DNA from: Candidatus Hydrogenedentota bacterium
GTDB lineage: Bacteria > Hydrogenedentota > Hydrogenedentia > Hydrogenedentales > CAILVY01
Assembly: GCA_029565395.1 (NCBI GenBank)
Contig: JAKQOG010000249.1
Coordinates: forward strand, 62,001-126,000
Reading direction: 5' to 3'
DNA length: 64,000 bases
The notes under the pieces are model-generated. The model ran no database searches and had not been told where the DNA came from. It saw only the letters and a list, made by a program, of their open reading frames with translations. Every line of letters starts with the position of its first letter. Within the stretch, counting starts at the first letter, position 1. This document shows positions 26,667 to 35,872 of the stretch, in pieces. Both the position numbers and the translations under genes were made by a program.

Positions 26667-28568
26667 ATGGGTAGGTCCCGAGTCCGAAAGTCGTGGTGGT
26701 CGAATCGAAAGGCGGCCGTCGGTCTGGCATTGTTCTATCTTGGAGTGGGGGTCCTGTGGATACTTGTTTCCAGCAAGTTATTGATTCGCTTTGTGGAATC
26801 GCCTCAAAGCCTGTATACCTATCAAATTCTAAATGCTGCGATCTATCTCCTGGTGACGGCGCTCCTGGCCTACCGGTATCTTGCGAAAAAACTCGAAACG
26901 CAGCAGCGTCTTCTGGAAAGTTTGCGGCAAAGCGAGCAGAAATACCGCGAATTGATCGAGCATGCGAACAGTATCATCCTCCACATGACGCATGACGGAC
27001 GGGTTTCATTCATGAATGAATTCGGACTGTGCTTTTTCGGCTATGCCGAAGAGGAAATTCTTAGCCGGCATGTGGTGGGAACAATTGTACCGGAAACCGA
27101 AAGCACGGGCCGGGACCTGGGGCCGTTGTTGGAGCAGATCTGTGTTAATCCGGCCGCATTCGAGCACAATGTCAATGAAAATATGAAGCGGAACGGGGAA
27201 CATGTCTGGATTGAATGGACGAACAAGGTGGCCTTTGATGAGCAAGGCCGTGTGACGGGCATCCTGAGCATTGGAACCGATATCACGGAACGCCGCCGGG
27301 CGGAAACAGCCCTCCGGGACAGCGAAGCCCGGTACCGGGGCCTTTTTGAAGATTGCCCCACCTCTCTTTGGGAGGAAGATTTTTCGGAGTTAAAGGCCTA
27401 TCTTGACGATTTGCACCGCGCGGACGTGACGGACCTCCGCGCCTATTTCAAGGTTCATCCCGAAGAACTCCGGAGGTGTCCGGATATGATCAAGGTCCTG
27501 GACGTGAATCGGGCAACCCTTGATTTGCTTCAGTATGAACGCCGGGAAGATTTGCGCGCCCATCTGTCCACGGTGTTCCGAGAAGATTCCTATGAAACCT
27601 TCCTTGAGGAACTGGTTTGCTTGTACGCGGGAAACATGGTGTTTCAGACCGAAGCGGTCAATCACAACCGCCATGGCGAAAAACTCTATGTGAACATGAC
27701 GGTGGCCATCGTGCCGGGTCACGAAGACACGTGGTCGCGGGTGTTTGTGACAATCACCGATATTTCCTCGCGCGTACGCGCCGAAGAAGAACTTAGGATG
27801 CTCAATCAGAAACTCGAAACACGGATCGAAGAGCGTACCGCCGAACTGGCCCTGGCAAAGGAACGCGCAGAATCCGCGGACCGGCTGAAATCAGCCTTTT
27901 TGGCCGCCATGTCCCACGAACTGCGCACGCCGCTCAATTCCATCATCGGGTTTACAGGGATTGTCTTGCAGGGGTTTGCCGGCCCCTTGAACGAAGAACA
28001 GGCCAAGCAACTCAGTATGGTCCAGGGAAGCGCCCGTCATCTTCTGGATCTTATCAATGACGTTTTAGATCTTTCCAAGATCGAAGCGGGGCAGTTGGAA
28101 ATCGAAGCGAAACCATTCAGCGTTCGGGAATCCGTGGAAACGGTGGTGCGCTTGCTGACTCCCTTGGCGGAGAAAAAGGGGTTGGGGATCTCGGCGGATA
28201 TTGCGCCCGGCGTCGGTGAAGCGATCACAGATCGCCGGCGATTCGAACAGGTTCTCATCAACCTGGTCAATAACGGCGTGAAGTTCACGGAAAAAGGGCA
28301 TGTGCATATTGAGTGTGCGTTCAACGGCCCTGAGATTGTAACACAGGTTTCTGATACGGGCATAGGGATCAAATCGGAGGACATGGGAAAACTCTACCAG
28401 CCCTTTCAGCAGATCGACATGGGCCTTTCGCGGCATCACGAGGGAACCGGTCTTGGGCTGTCTATCTGCAAACGGCTGGTGGAGAAACTGGGCGGACGGA
28501 TCTGGGTGGAAAGCACATGGGGCCGGGGAAGCGTGTTCTCGTTCACGATCCCCATTCTCTATGAGTAG
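26667..28568 (+). CDS. Membrane PAS sensor histidine kinase, operon gene 1
   Basis: The 633-residue kinase has two transmembrane helices (about 16-37 and 50-70) with almost no periplasmic loop, so it probably senses inside the membrane or cytosol. PAS 1 lies at about 92-205. A second PAS-like domain at about 222-370 opens with YRGLFEDCPTSLWEEDFSEL. A short coiled coil leads to HisKA with phospho-His near 417 (FLAAMSHELRTPLNSIIGF), and the HATPase domain fills about 505-631 with NLVNNGVKF, DTGIGI and GTGLGLSICKRL. There is no receiver. From residue 220 on it is a close paralogue of the CHASE8 kinase three genes downstream. It heads a compact operon, with the TonB receptor starting 10 bases after its stop. 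Confidence 0.93.
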   Translation: MGRSRVRKSWWSNRKAAVGLALFYLGVGVLWILVSSKLLIRFVESPQSLYTYQILNAAIYLLVTALLAYRYLAKKLETQQRLLESLRQSEQKYRELIEHANSIILHMTHDGRVSFMNEFGLCFFGYAEEEILSRHVVGTIVPETESTGRDLGPLLEQICVNPAAFEHNVNENMKRNGEHVWIEWTNKVAFDEQGRVTGILSIGTDITERRRAETALRDSEARYRGLFEDCPTSLWEEDFSELKAYLDDLHRADVTDLRAYFKVHPEELRRCPDMIKVLDVNRATLDLLQYERREDLRAHLSTVFREDSYETFLEELVCLYAGNMVFQTEAVNHNRHGEKLYVNMTVAIVPGHEDTWSRVFVTITDISSRVRAEEELRMLNQKLETRIEERTAELALAKERAESADRLKSAFLAAMSHELRTPLNSIIGFTGIVLQGFAGPLNEEQAKQLSMVQGSARHLLDLINDVLDLSKIEAGQLEIEAKPFSVRESVETVVRLLTPLAEKKGLGISADIAPGVGEAITDRRRFEQVLINLVNNGVKFTEKGHVHIECAFNGPEIVTQVSDTGIGIKSEDMGKLYQPFQQIDMGLSRHHEGTGLGLSICKRLVEKLGGRIWVESTWGRGSVFSFTIPILYE

Positions 28569-28577
28569 GAGAATACG

Positions 28578-30674
28578 ATGAAGAAGCACATCGCAGACGG
28601 CACACAAGCGCCCTTTATCATGAAACCGCGCTATAGCACGAGTGTTCTGTCCTGCCTGTGTCTTTTTATGTTCATGATGTCTTTTTTGCTCCCTGGAAAC
28701 GCCTATGGCCAAAAAACAGACTTGGATACAATGTTGAATCTGAGTTTAGAAGAATTGGCGAATCTGCCCGTCACCACGCCTGCCAAGAAATCGCAGAAAC
28801 GATCCGAAACCCCGGCCACGGTTCGGATTATCACCGCGAAAGACATTGAGGAGCGCGGTTACCTTACGCTGGAAGAGGCGCTTGCCGACCTTCCCGGGAT
28901 CCAATTCCGCAATATCGTTGGCTTCAATAGCTATGTTTTCATGCGGGGCATCCCCAATCAGAACAATTTGATACTTCTGATGGTCGATGGAGTGCAGATG
29001 AACGAACTCAATTCCGGCGGTTTCTATGGCGGCGGTCAATATAACTTGGCGAATGTGGAACGCATAGAGGTGGTCTACGGTCCTGCCTCGGCGTTATATG
29101 GCACCCATGCCGTTTCAGGAGTGATCAATATTATTACCAAGGCGCCCAAGGACGTCCAGGGACTGCGGGTAAGCTCACTGACGGGCAACCATAAGACCCT
29201 CCAGCATGATCTTATCTATGGCTATTTCAATGAGAAACATGATTTCGGCTTCAGCCTGTCAGGAATGTTCAAGAAGAGCGACAAGGCGGATCTCAGAGGG
29301 GCCAAGGGCGATTACAACTGGTCGGATTCCATGGACAATTTCGAAGACGACTTTGCGCTCGATGCAAAAGCCCAATATAAATCCTTCACGATCGGACTGA
29401 ACTTCCAGGACAAGCAAGCCTCCAGGGCAACGAAGGAAAAAACCATTGGCACCCCGCTTCAGGACCATGGCATCGATTGGCACATCCATTTTCTGAACGC
29501 CTATGCAAAATATGATTATGAGAAGCCCAAAAACTGGTCGCTGCACAGCATGGCCTACTTTCGGGACACGACGGTGGAGGATGATACGCGTCCGGTTATC
29601 CGGTGGGGGTGGGATGCAAATGGAGGCTACCAGGAGCGCTGGTACCGGCCCAATTATCTTCTGGGAGTTGAGAATAGAGTTAACATTAGCATTGGCAAGA
29701 AACTTTCCCTGGCACTGGGCGTGGTGTATGAACACGAGTGGCTTTCGGCGGGATACTCTAAGTCCCGCAGTCATTCCCCCTTCGATAATGCTCCGAAACC
29801 GGAGGATCCCGATCTGCTCATGAGCAATCTGGGGAGCTTTTACACGCAACTTGAATGGCGCATGATTGACTCGCTCGCCATGACCGTTGGCGCCCGCTAC
29901 GACTACAGCGATGTATATGGATCGGTCCTTACGCCCAGACTGGGATTGGTATTTAACAAAGAAAAGTTCACGGCGAAGCTGCTGTACACAGAGGCGTACC
30001 GTGCTCCCAAGATATGGGATTTCCAGGATGGACTGGGCAATCCGGGGCTTACTTCCGAGGAGATGCGCTCCCTGGAATTGGTCTTGGGGTATTCCTTCAC
30101 GGAGCATTGGCGGGTTGAGCTTTCGGTTTACCGGAATGTGCTGAGAAACTGCATTACACGCGAAGAGAATGCATCGGGGTGGCGCTGGGTAAACCGCGGC
30201 CGCGTGAACACCAACGGGGTTGAAAGCACGATCGAATACAGGATAGGGAAATGGAAAACCTATCTAAACTACACCTACACGGATTCCGGCGACGAAAACG
30301 GCGAAATGGTTCCGGAAATTTCCCCACATACAGCCAATGCCGGGGTTCAATATGCCTTTACGGATCACTTGCGGCTGGATCTCCGGGGGCAATATCTGGG
30401 CAAGCGAAGGAACACGCATGAAATAGGATTCTCCGGCGATCGCTGGATTGACGATGCATTTATCCTGCACGGGACGCTAAGCTATCTGGACTATCATGGG
30501 TTTGACTTCCAACTGGCGGCCAAGAACATGCTGAATGAAAAATACTACCATCCGTCGGATACCTCCGTCAGCAGATACCGGCAACCCCAATTCACCATAA
30601 TGTTCAAAGTCGTCAAGCGGTTTTCCCTTGCCCCTGTTTATGCGAAAATCTCCGATAAGGTGCGGAAGCAATGA
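28578..30674 (+). CDS. TonB-dependent outer-membrane receptor, operon gene 2
   Basis: The 698-residue protein carries a signal peptide ending near NAYGQ (residue 45), a plug domain at about 75-185 (TVRIITAKDIEERGYLTLEE, VFMRGIPNQNNLILLMVDGV, VERIEVVYGPASALYGTHAV) and a C-terminal 22-strand-type barrel. The segment LDTMLNLSLEELANLPVTTP after the signal is the N-terminal extension seen in TonB receptors that sit next to YfiR and kinase genes; I cannot identify a clear TonB box. AGGAG stands 6 bases before the ATG. The end overlaps yfiR by 4 bases. Position in a signalling operon suggests that ligand binding or uptake is the first event of the pathway. The ligand is unknown; no iron-transport genes are near. 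Confidence 0.94.
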   Translation: MKKHIADGTQAPFIMKPRYSTSVLSCLCLFMFMMSFLLPGNAYGQKTDLDTMLNLSLEELANLPVTTPAKKSQKRSETPATVRIITAKDIEERGYLTLEEALADLPGIQFRNIVGFNSYVFMRGIPNQNNLILLMVDGVQMNELNSGGFYGGGQYNLANVERIEVVYGPASALYGTHAVSGVINIITKAPKDVQGLRVSSLTGNHKTLQHDLIYGYFNEKHDFGFSLSGMFKKSDKADLRGAKGDYNWSDSMDNFEDDFALDAKAQYKSFTIGLNFQDKQASRATKEKTIGTPLQDHGIDWHIHFLNAYAKYDYEKPKNWSLHSMAYFRDTTVEDDTRPVIRWGWDANGGYQERWYRPNYLLGVENRVNISIGKKLSLALGVVYEHEWLSAGYSKSRSHSPFDNAPKPEDPDLLMSNLGSFYTQLEWRMIDSLAMTVGARYDYSDVYGSVLTPRLGLVFNKEKFTAKLLYTEAYRAPKIWDFQDGLGNPGLTSEEMRSLELVLGYSFTEHWRVELSVYRNVLRNCITREENASGWRWVNRGRVNTNGVESTIEYRIGKWKTYLNYTYTDSGDENGEMVPEISPHTANAGVQYAFTDHLRLDLRGQYLGKRRNTHEIGFSGDRWIDDAFILHGTLSYLDYHGFDFQLAAKNMLNEKYYHPSDTSVSRYRQPQFTIMFKVVKRFSLAPVYAKISDKVRKQ

Positions 30675-31261
30675 AGAACTCGGTGAACAGAAAAAAGAGG
30701 TCGCCGGGTGCGTTGATGATTGCCGCGGCAATCGTCATTATGGGTTTTTCGGCGCTGGCGGCGGACAATGAAAAGGACAGCCGCGCCGATGACATCAAGG
30801 CGGTTTTTGTATACAAATTCACCGGATATATCACGTGGCCGGAGGATGATGACAAGCCGTTCACCATAGCGATCCTGGGGAAGACCAGCCTGTTGGAGCC
30901 GCTTAAAACCATCGCCGAAAAGAAAACGGTCGATACGCGCCCCCTTTTGATCCGGGAATGCTCGAATGTTGACGATGTATCCGGGGCGAACATACTGCTC
31001 ATCGCGGAAACCATGGAAAAGCACTTGGAGGCCATCCTGAAGAAAGCGGAGGAGGAGAACATACTCACGGTGGGCAGCAGCCCGGGCCTGGCAAAGAAGG
31101 GCGTGGCCATAAACTTTTGCCCCATGGAAGACCGCATTGGATTTGAAATGAATCTAAACGCCTTGAAAAGGTCCGGGCTTGGCGTCAGTTCGCAACTTGT
31201 AAAACTGGCGAAACTTGTGGAAGAAGACAGGCCAAGGGATGCGGGGGGAGAGTTAAAATGA
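30671..31261 (+). CDS. yfiR: YfiR-family periplasmic regulator (DUF4154), operon gene 3
   Basis: The 196-residue protein has a signal peptide cut near SALA-AD (about residue 31). The DUF4154 body follows, with AVFVYKFTGYITWPEDDDKP, TIAILGKTSLLEPLKTI, ANILLIAE, ILTVGSSPGLAKKGVAINFC, and RIGFEMNLNALKRSGLGVSS then QLVKLAKLV. YfiR in Pseudomonas binds the periplasmic CHASE8 domain of the diguanylate cyclase YfiN and holds it off. The start overlaps the TonB receptor by 4 bases and the end overlaps a CHASE8 kinase by 4 bases, so here the partner should be the kinase. One Cys is seen (INFCPMED). Confidence 0.93.
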   Translation: MKNSVNRKKRSPGALMIAAAIVIMGFSALAADNEKDSRADDIKAVFVYKFTGYITWPEDDDKPFTIAILGKTSLLEPLKTIAEKKTVDTRPLLIRECSNVDDVSGANILLIAETMEKHLEAILKKAEEENILTVGSSPGLAKKGVAINFCPMEDRIGFEMNLNALKRSGLGVSSQLVKLAKLVEEDRPRDAGGELK

Positions 31262-33234
31262 ACTGGTTCAAGAACTCGTCCATACGCGGGAAACTCATTG
31301 CCATACAACTGTTAACAACGCTGGCGGGGTTGGCCCTGTATGGCGCGTTCACGGTCATCAACGAGACGCACTTGCACAGCGCCGCCATGACTAGGAAGAG
31401 TGAAACGTTGGTGAAAATGATTGCCACGAACTGCACTTCTCCCCTTGACTTCCAGGACGTTTCCGCCGCGGAAGAGATTCTTTCCTCCGCCGTGGCCGAT
31501 GAAGATGTCGTGAATGCATGGATTTATGATGCAGCAGGGGTTTTGTTCGCCACGTACAGCCGGCCTGACAGCACGGAGTTTCATTTTCCGTCCATGAAAG
31601 CGGGTATCTACCGGTTGGAGCAAGGTTTTCTTACAGTTTCAAAGGAAATCGCCAGACGCGGCGAGACGATAGGTGTCGTGTCGGTTCGCTTGAATGTTAG
31701 GTATCTTCGAACTGCCGTGGTCCGCAGTGGAGGTATTGCCGCGTTGGTGCTGGTGATAGGCATGGGCGTGTCGCTTTTCCTCTCCATCTTTTTGCAGAGG
31801 GCGATCTCAACGCCTATTCACGCACTGGTGGGGGTTGTGCGGAAGGTTTCCGAGACGGGGGATTACTCCATACGCACCGGCAATAAACGAAACGATGAAA
31901 TAGGCGTCTTATGCGATGGCTTCGACGCGATGCTGCAAAAGATTCAACAACGGGAGGATGAAAAGAACAACGCGGCGGCAACGCTGCGGGAAAGCGAAGT
32001 GCGCTATCGCGGCCTTTTTGAAGACTGCCCCACATCTCTTTGGGAAGAGGACTTCTCAGAGGTGAAACGCTATATCGATGAATTGCGCCGTTCCGGGATT
32101 ACGGATCTCAGGGCTTATTTCACCAATCACCGTGATGCAATCCGGCAATGCGCGGATCTGATTAAAGTTCTGGATGTGAATCGGGCGACACTGGATTTGC
32201 TCCAGTACGATCGCCGGGAGGATCTGTGCGCACACCTCTCAAAAGTGTTTCACGAGGAATCGTACGCCCTATTAATGGAAGAGTTGGTTTTTTTGGCGGC
32301 CGGCAATGCGGTGTTCCAGACTGAAACCATCAACCGCAATCGACACGGTGAAAAGCTCCACGTGAACATGACAGTGGCCATCGTGCCGGGGCATGAAGAA
32401 ACCTGGTCGCGGGTATTTGTCTCGCTCACCGACATTTCGTCGCGCGTCCGCGCGGAAGAAGAACTTCGGAGGCTTAATCAGGATCTCGAAACACGGATCG
32501 AAGAGCGTACCGCCGAACTGGCGTTGGCAAAGGAGCGCGCCGAATCCGCGGACCGGCTGAAGTCGGCCTTTTTAGCGGCCATGTCGCATGAACTGCGCAC
32601 TCCGCTCAATTCCATCATTGGATTCACGGGGATCGTCTTGCAGGGCATTCCGGGCCCCCTCAACGAAGAGCAAACGAAGCAGCTCGGGATGGTACAGAGA
32701 AGCGCCCGGCATCTGCTGGACCTTATCAACGATGTCCTCGATCTTTCCAAGATTGAAGCAGGGCAATTGGAAGTGGAATCGAAACCGTTCAATGCGGCAG
32801 AATCGATTGAAAAAGTCATACACTTGGTATTGCCTCTGGCGGAGAAGAAGGGTCTGGCGTTATCGGTTAACATCTCCCCTGACGTGGGGGAGTTAACCAG
32901 CGACCGCCGCCGTTTCGAGCAAATTCTTATTAATCTCATTAATAACGGCATAAAGTTTACGGAAGAAGGCCACGTTCGCGTTGAGTGCATGGTTGAGGAT
33001 AAAACACTCGTGACACGCGTAGTGGATACGGGTATTGGCATCAAGCCCGAAGACACGGGGAAGTTATTCCAGGCCTTTCAACAGGTCGACGTGGGTTTAT
33101 CCCGCAACCACGAGGGAACCGGGCTTGGTCTGTCCATCTGTAAGCGGCTGGTCGAAAAATTGGGTGGACGGATCTGGGTGGAGAGCGAATGGCATGTTGG
33201 AAGTGTCTTTACGTTTACCCTTCCCATCGCATAA
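31258..33234 (+). CDS. CHASE8-HAMP-PAS sensor histidine kinase, operon gene 4
   Basis: The 658-residue protein has a first helix (about 14-34), a periplasmic CHASE8-type domain (about 35-155; MIATNCTSPLDFQDVSAAEE, VVNAWIYDAAGVLFATY), a second helix (about 157-182) and HAMP (about 183-235). A PAS-like domain (about 250-400) opens with YRGLFEDCPTSLWEEDFSEV. HisKA has phospho-His near 443 (MSHELRTPLNSIIGF), and an HATPase domain ends the protein. The YfiN layout would have a GGDEF domain in place of the kinase. The last 400 residues closely match the operon's first kinase. YfiR, 4 bases upstream, is the natural ligand of the CHASE8 domain. The response regulator starts 14 bases after the stop. 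Confidence 0.92.
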   Translation: MNWFKNSSIRGKLIAIQLLTTLAGLALYGAFTVINETHLHSAAMTRKSETLVKMIATNCTSPLDFQDVSAAEEILSSAVADEDVVNAWIYDAAGVLFATYSRPDSTEFHFPSMKAGIYRLEQGFLTVSKEIARRGETIGVVSVRLNVRYLRTAVVRSGGIAALVLVIGMGVSLFLSIFLQRAISTPIHALVGVVRKVSETGDYSIRTGNKRNDEIGVLCDGFDAMLQKIQQREDEKNNAAATLRESEVRYRGLFEDCPTSLWEEDFSEVKRYIDELRRSGITDLRAYFTNHRDAIRQCADLIKVLDVNRATLDLLQYDRREDLCAHLSKVFHEESYALLMEELVFLAAGNAVFQTETINRNRHGEKLHVNMTVAIVPGHEETWSRVFVSLTDISSRVRAEEELRRLNQDLETRIEERTAELALAKERAESADRLKSAFLAAMSHELRTPLNSIIGFTGIVLQGIPGPLNEEQTKQLGMVQRSARHLLDLINDVLDLSKIEAGQLEVESKPFNAAESIEKVIHLVLPLAEKKGLALSVNISPDVGELTSDRRRFEQILINLINNGIKFTEEGHVRVECMVEDKTLVTRVVDTGIGIKPEDTGKLFQAFQQVDVGLSRNHEGTGLGLSICKRLVEKLGGRIWVESEWHVGSVFTFTLPIA

Positions 33235-33248
33235 GATTAGGAGGAAAC

Positions 33249-33644
33249 ATGAAACGGACAGTGCTTGTAATCGAGGACAACGAGCAAAACCTCTATCTGG
33301 TTACGTTTATGCTTGAAAAAAGTGGCTACGAGGTTGTGCCAGCCCGGGACGGGCAAGAGGGGATTGAATTGGCGGGCCGGATAACGCCGATCCTCATCCT
33401 GCTGGATATTCAGTTGCCGGGCATGGACGGCTATCAGGTCGCACGGGCATTGCGGAGCAACCCGGCGCTTGACCAAGTGCCGATTGTGGCCGTCACGAGC
33501 TATGCCATGGTGGGGGATCGCGAGCGAGCGCTTGCCGCCGGATGCTCTGGATATATCGAGAAGCCCATCAACCCGGAAACATTCGTGGCGGATGTCGAGC
33601 GCCATCTGGGGGGTGAAACACGTCAAGAAGGAAATACACTATGA
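33249..33644 (+). CDS. Single-domain response regulator (DivK/CheY-like), operon gene 5
   Basis: This 131-residue protein is one receiver domain: VLVIEDNEQNLYL with the acidic pair, the phospho-Asp at 53 in LLDIQLPGMDGYQ, VAVTSYAM with the switch Thr/Ser, and the lysine in IEKPINP. There is no output domain. I start at the ATG with AGGAGG 4 bases before it; a longer frame overlaps the kinase upstream. It probably carries phosphate between the kinases of the operon, as DivK and CheY do. It overlaps the following hybrid kinase by 4 bases. Confidence 0.93.
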   Translation: MKRTVLVIEDNEQNLYLVTFMLEKSGYEVVPARDGQEGIELAGRITPILILLDIQLPGMDGYQVARALRSNPALDQVPIVAVTSYAMVGDRERALAAGCSGYIEKPINPETFVADVERHLGGETRQEGNTL

Positions 33645-35695
33645 CCAAGTTCCTTATCGTAGACGACCATGAAGAAAACCGCTACCTGCTTCAAGCCTTG
33701 CTCCAAGGGAATGGCTATGAAGTAGTAGTTGCGGCCGATGGAGCGGAAGCACTTCAAAAGGCACGTGAGGCCCCGCCCGATATGATTATTTCCGATATTT
33801 TAATGCCGGTCATGGACGGCTACACGCTCTGCCGCGAATGGAAGCAGGATGAACAGCTCAAGAAGATTCCCTTTGTGTTCTATACCGCGACCTACACCGA
33901 CCCCCGCGATGAGGCGTTTGCACTCAGTCTCGGCGCGGAACGGTTTGTCATCAAGCCTCAGGAGCCCGACGTATTCGCCGGAATAATCAAGGAGGTGATA
34001 GCCGAACAGCAAACCAGAACACCTTCGGCGCCAGCCGAAGCCGTTGTGGATGAAGCCGGGTATTTCAAAACGTACAGCGAAACACTCATCCGTAAATTGG
34101 AAAACAAGCTGACACAACTAGAGACCGCCAACCGCGCGCTGGTGGAAGAGAGCGCCCAACGGGAAAAGGTGGAAGCCTCCCTGCGCGCCTCCGAAGCCAA
34201 GTTTCGCAATATGGTGGACAACATTGGAATCGGAGTGTCGTTAATTAGCCCGGAAATGCGGGTGCTCGAGATGAATAATAAGATGGAATCCTGGTTCCCG
34301 GAGGCAGCGCGGCAGGATGCGCCCCTCTGCTACCAGGTGTTTCATAACCCGGCCCTTGAGCACGCGTGCCCTGCTTGTCCGACAGTTCAAGCGCTGCGCG
34401 ATGGCCAAGTGCATGAGGCGGTTATCGATACGTTCAATCAAGGCAAGATGCGGCACTACCGCATTATCGCCTCCCCGTTGTTGGATGAGCAAGGAAAGAT
34501 TTCTGCGGCTATCGAGATGGTGGAGGATATCACTGAACGCCTGTTACTCGAAGAACAATTCCGGCAGGCGCAGAAGATGGAGGCGGTAGGCCGGTTGGCC
34601 GGCGGTGTGGCCCATGATTTTAACAACATTTTACAAGCCATGATCGGCTATAGTCAGTTGATGAAGGATCTGTTGCCCGAAGGCGGAAAAGCCCGTGAAT
34701 ATGTCAATGAACTCGCCAAGAGCGCGGAACGGGCCTCCATTCTGACGCGTCAACTCCTGGCCTTCAGCCGCCGGCAGGTGCTGAAAATGGAAGATCTGGA
34801 CCTGAATATTGTCATTCAAAACGTAGTGAAAATGATTCAACGGCTCATCGGTGAAGACGTCCGCCTTCACGTGGCGGCAGGTCAGGATCTGGGCGTTATC
34901 CATGCCGACCAGGGCCAAATGGAACAAATCCTCATGAATCTCTGTATAAACTCACGGGATGCGATGCCGGAAGGCGGTGTATTGATGATTGAAACAGAGA
35001 ATGCCGAGATCGGCGACGACTATTGCGAGGCGCATCCCTGGGCGGCGAAGGGGCGGTATGTGCTGCTGAGCGTAACCGATACGGGCTGTGGCATGGATGC
35101 CGAAACACAGCAACGCATTTTTGAACCGTTCTTTACCACCAAACCCCAAGGCAAGGGAACAGGCTTGGGGCTGGCCACCGTCTATGGCATTGTCCAGCAG
35201 CACCAGGGCATGGTCCGGGTATATAGTGAAGTGAACAACGGAACAACCTTCAAGATCTATCTCCCCGTGGTGGCGCGTGAACTTTCCACGCCCAGTGTTG
35301 TGCAAAAAGACCGGCCCCCCGAAGGGTCTGAAACCATACTGTTGGCCGAAGACGACGATGCCGTCAGGGAACTTGCCGCACGGATCCTCACCCGGAAGGG
35401 CTACACCGTTCTTACTGCCGTGAACGGGCAGGAAGCGATCCGCATGTTCCGGGAAAGCAAGCAAAAGATTGATCTGGTTATCCTGGATGTCATTATGCCC
35501 GAAGGCGGGGGAGAAATCGTGTATAACACGTTGCAGGCCGAATATCCGCACGCACGCTTCCTGTTTTCCAGCGGCTACAGCACGCAAACCGTACATACCG
35601 GTTTTGTCCTTAAGGAAGGAGTCGAACTCATCCAAAAACCATATCCGCCTGATGCACTTCTACATAAAGTCAGGCAAATCTTGGATCAGGGCTGA
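33641..35695 (+). CDS. REC-PAS-histidine kinase-REC hybrid, operon gene 6
   Basis: The 684-residue soluble protein has an N-terminal receiver (1-125, phospho-Asp 52 in IISDILMPVMDG), a coiled coil, and a PAS domain (about 187-300, with a CPACP motif from HACPACPTVQ). A HisKA domain of the HDFNN type follows (His near 325, [20 protein letters not shown]), then an HATPase domain and a C-terminal receiver (about 565-680, Asp near 615 in LVILDVIMPEGGG). The kinase-receiver part resembles the giant kinase at 10702. It is the last gene of the operon, and the 177 bases after it contain the GH13 promoter. No transcription factor or cyclase is encoded here, so the final output must be trans-acting. 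The input receiver makes this kinase a plausible relay target of the two upstream kinases. Confidence 0.93.
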   Translation: MTKFLIVDDHEENRYLLQALLQGNGYEVVVAADGAEALQKAREAPPDMIISDILMPVMDGYTLCREWKQDEQLKKIPFVFYTATYTDPRDEAFALSLGAERFVIKPQEPDVFAGIIKEVIAEQQTRTPSAPAEAVVDEAGYFKTYSETLIRKLENKLTQLETANRALVEESAQREKVEASLRASEAKFRNMVDNIGIGVSLISPEMRVLEMNNKMESWFPEAARQDAPLCYQVFHNPALEHACPACPTVQALRDGQVHEAVIDTFNQGKMRHYRIIASPLLDEQGKISAAIEMVEDITERLLLEEQFRQAQKMEAVGRLAGGVAHDFNNILQAMIGYSQLMKDLLPEGGKAREYVNELAKSAERASILTRQLLAFSRRQVLKMEDLDLNIVIQNVVKMIQRLIGEDVRLHVAAGQDLGVIHADQGQMEQILMNLCINSRDAMPEGGVLMIETENAEIGDDYCEAHPWAAKGRYVLLSVTDTGCGMDAETQQRIFEPFFTTKPQGKGTGLGLATVYGIVQQHQGMVRVYSEVNNGTTFKIYLPVVARELSTPSVVQKDRPPEGSETILLAEDDDAVRELAARILTRKGYTVLTAVNGQEAIRMFRESKQKIDLVILDVIMPEGGGEIVYNTLQAEYPHARFLFSSGYSTQTVHTGFVLKEGVELIQKPYPPDALLHKVRQILDQG

Positions 35696-35725
35696 AGGCG
35701 GTTGTCCTTATATACATTGACCCTC

Positions 35726-35755
35726 TTGACAGATTCCAGGCGGTGGTTCTAGACT
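35726..35755 (+). promoter_or_regulatory. Predicted sigma-70 promoter of the GH13 gene
   Basis: TTGACA (perfect) and TAGACT (four of six) are separated by 18 bases. The predicted start near 35762 leaves a leader of about 110 bases before the ATG at 35873, which has GGAGG 7 bases upstream. Confidence 0.6.
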
Positions 35756-35872
35756 ACCTCTGTGTAGGTAGGTGCATAAGCAAACAATCAGAATTCGAAC
35801 ACAACAGATGAGCGCGCCGTTCGCTCGGGCATTCCAAAACGCTGACGGCGGCTCACCAAAGGAGGCCGTCGC

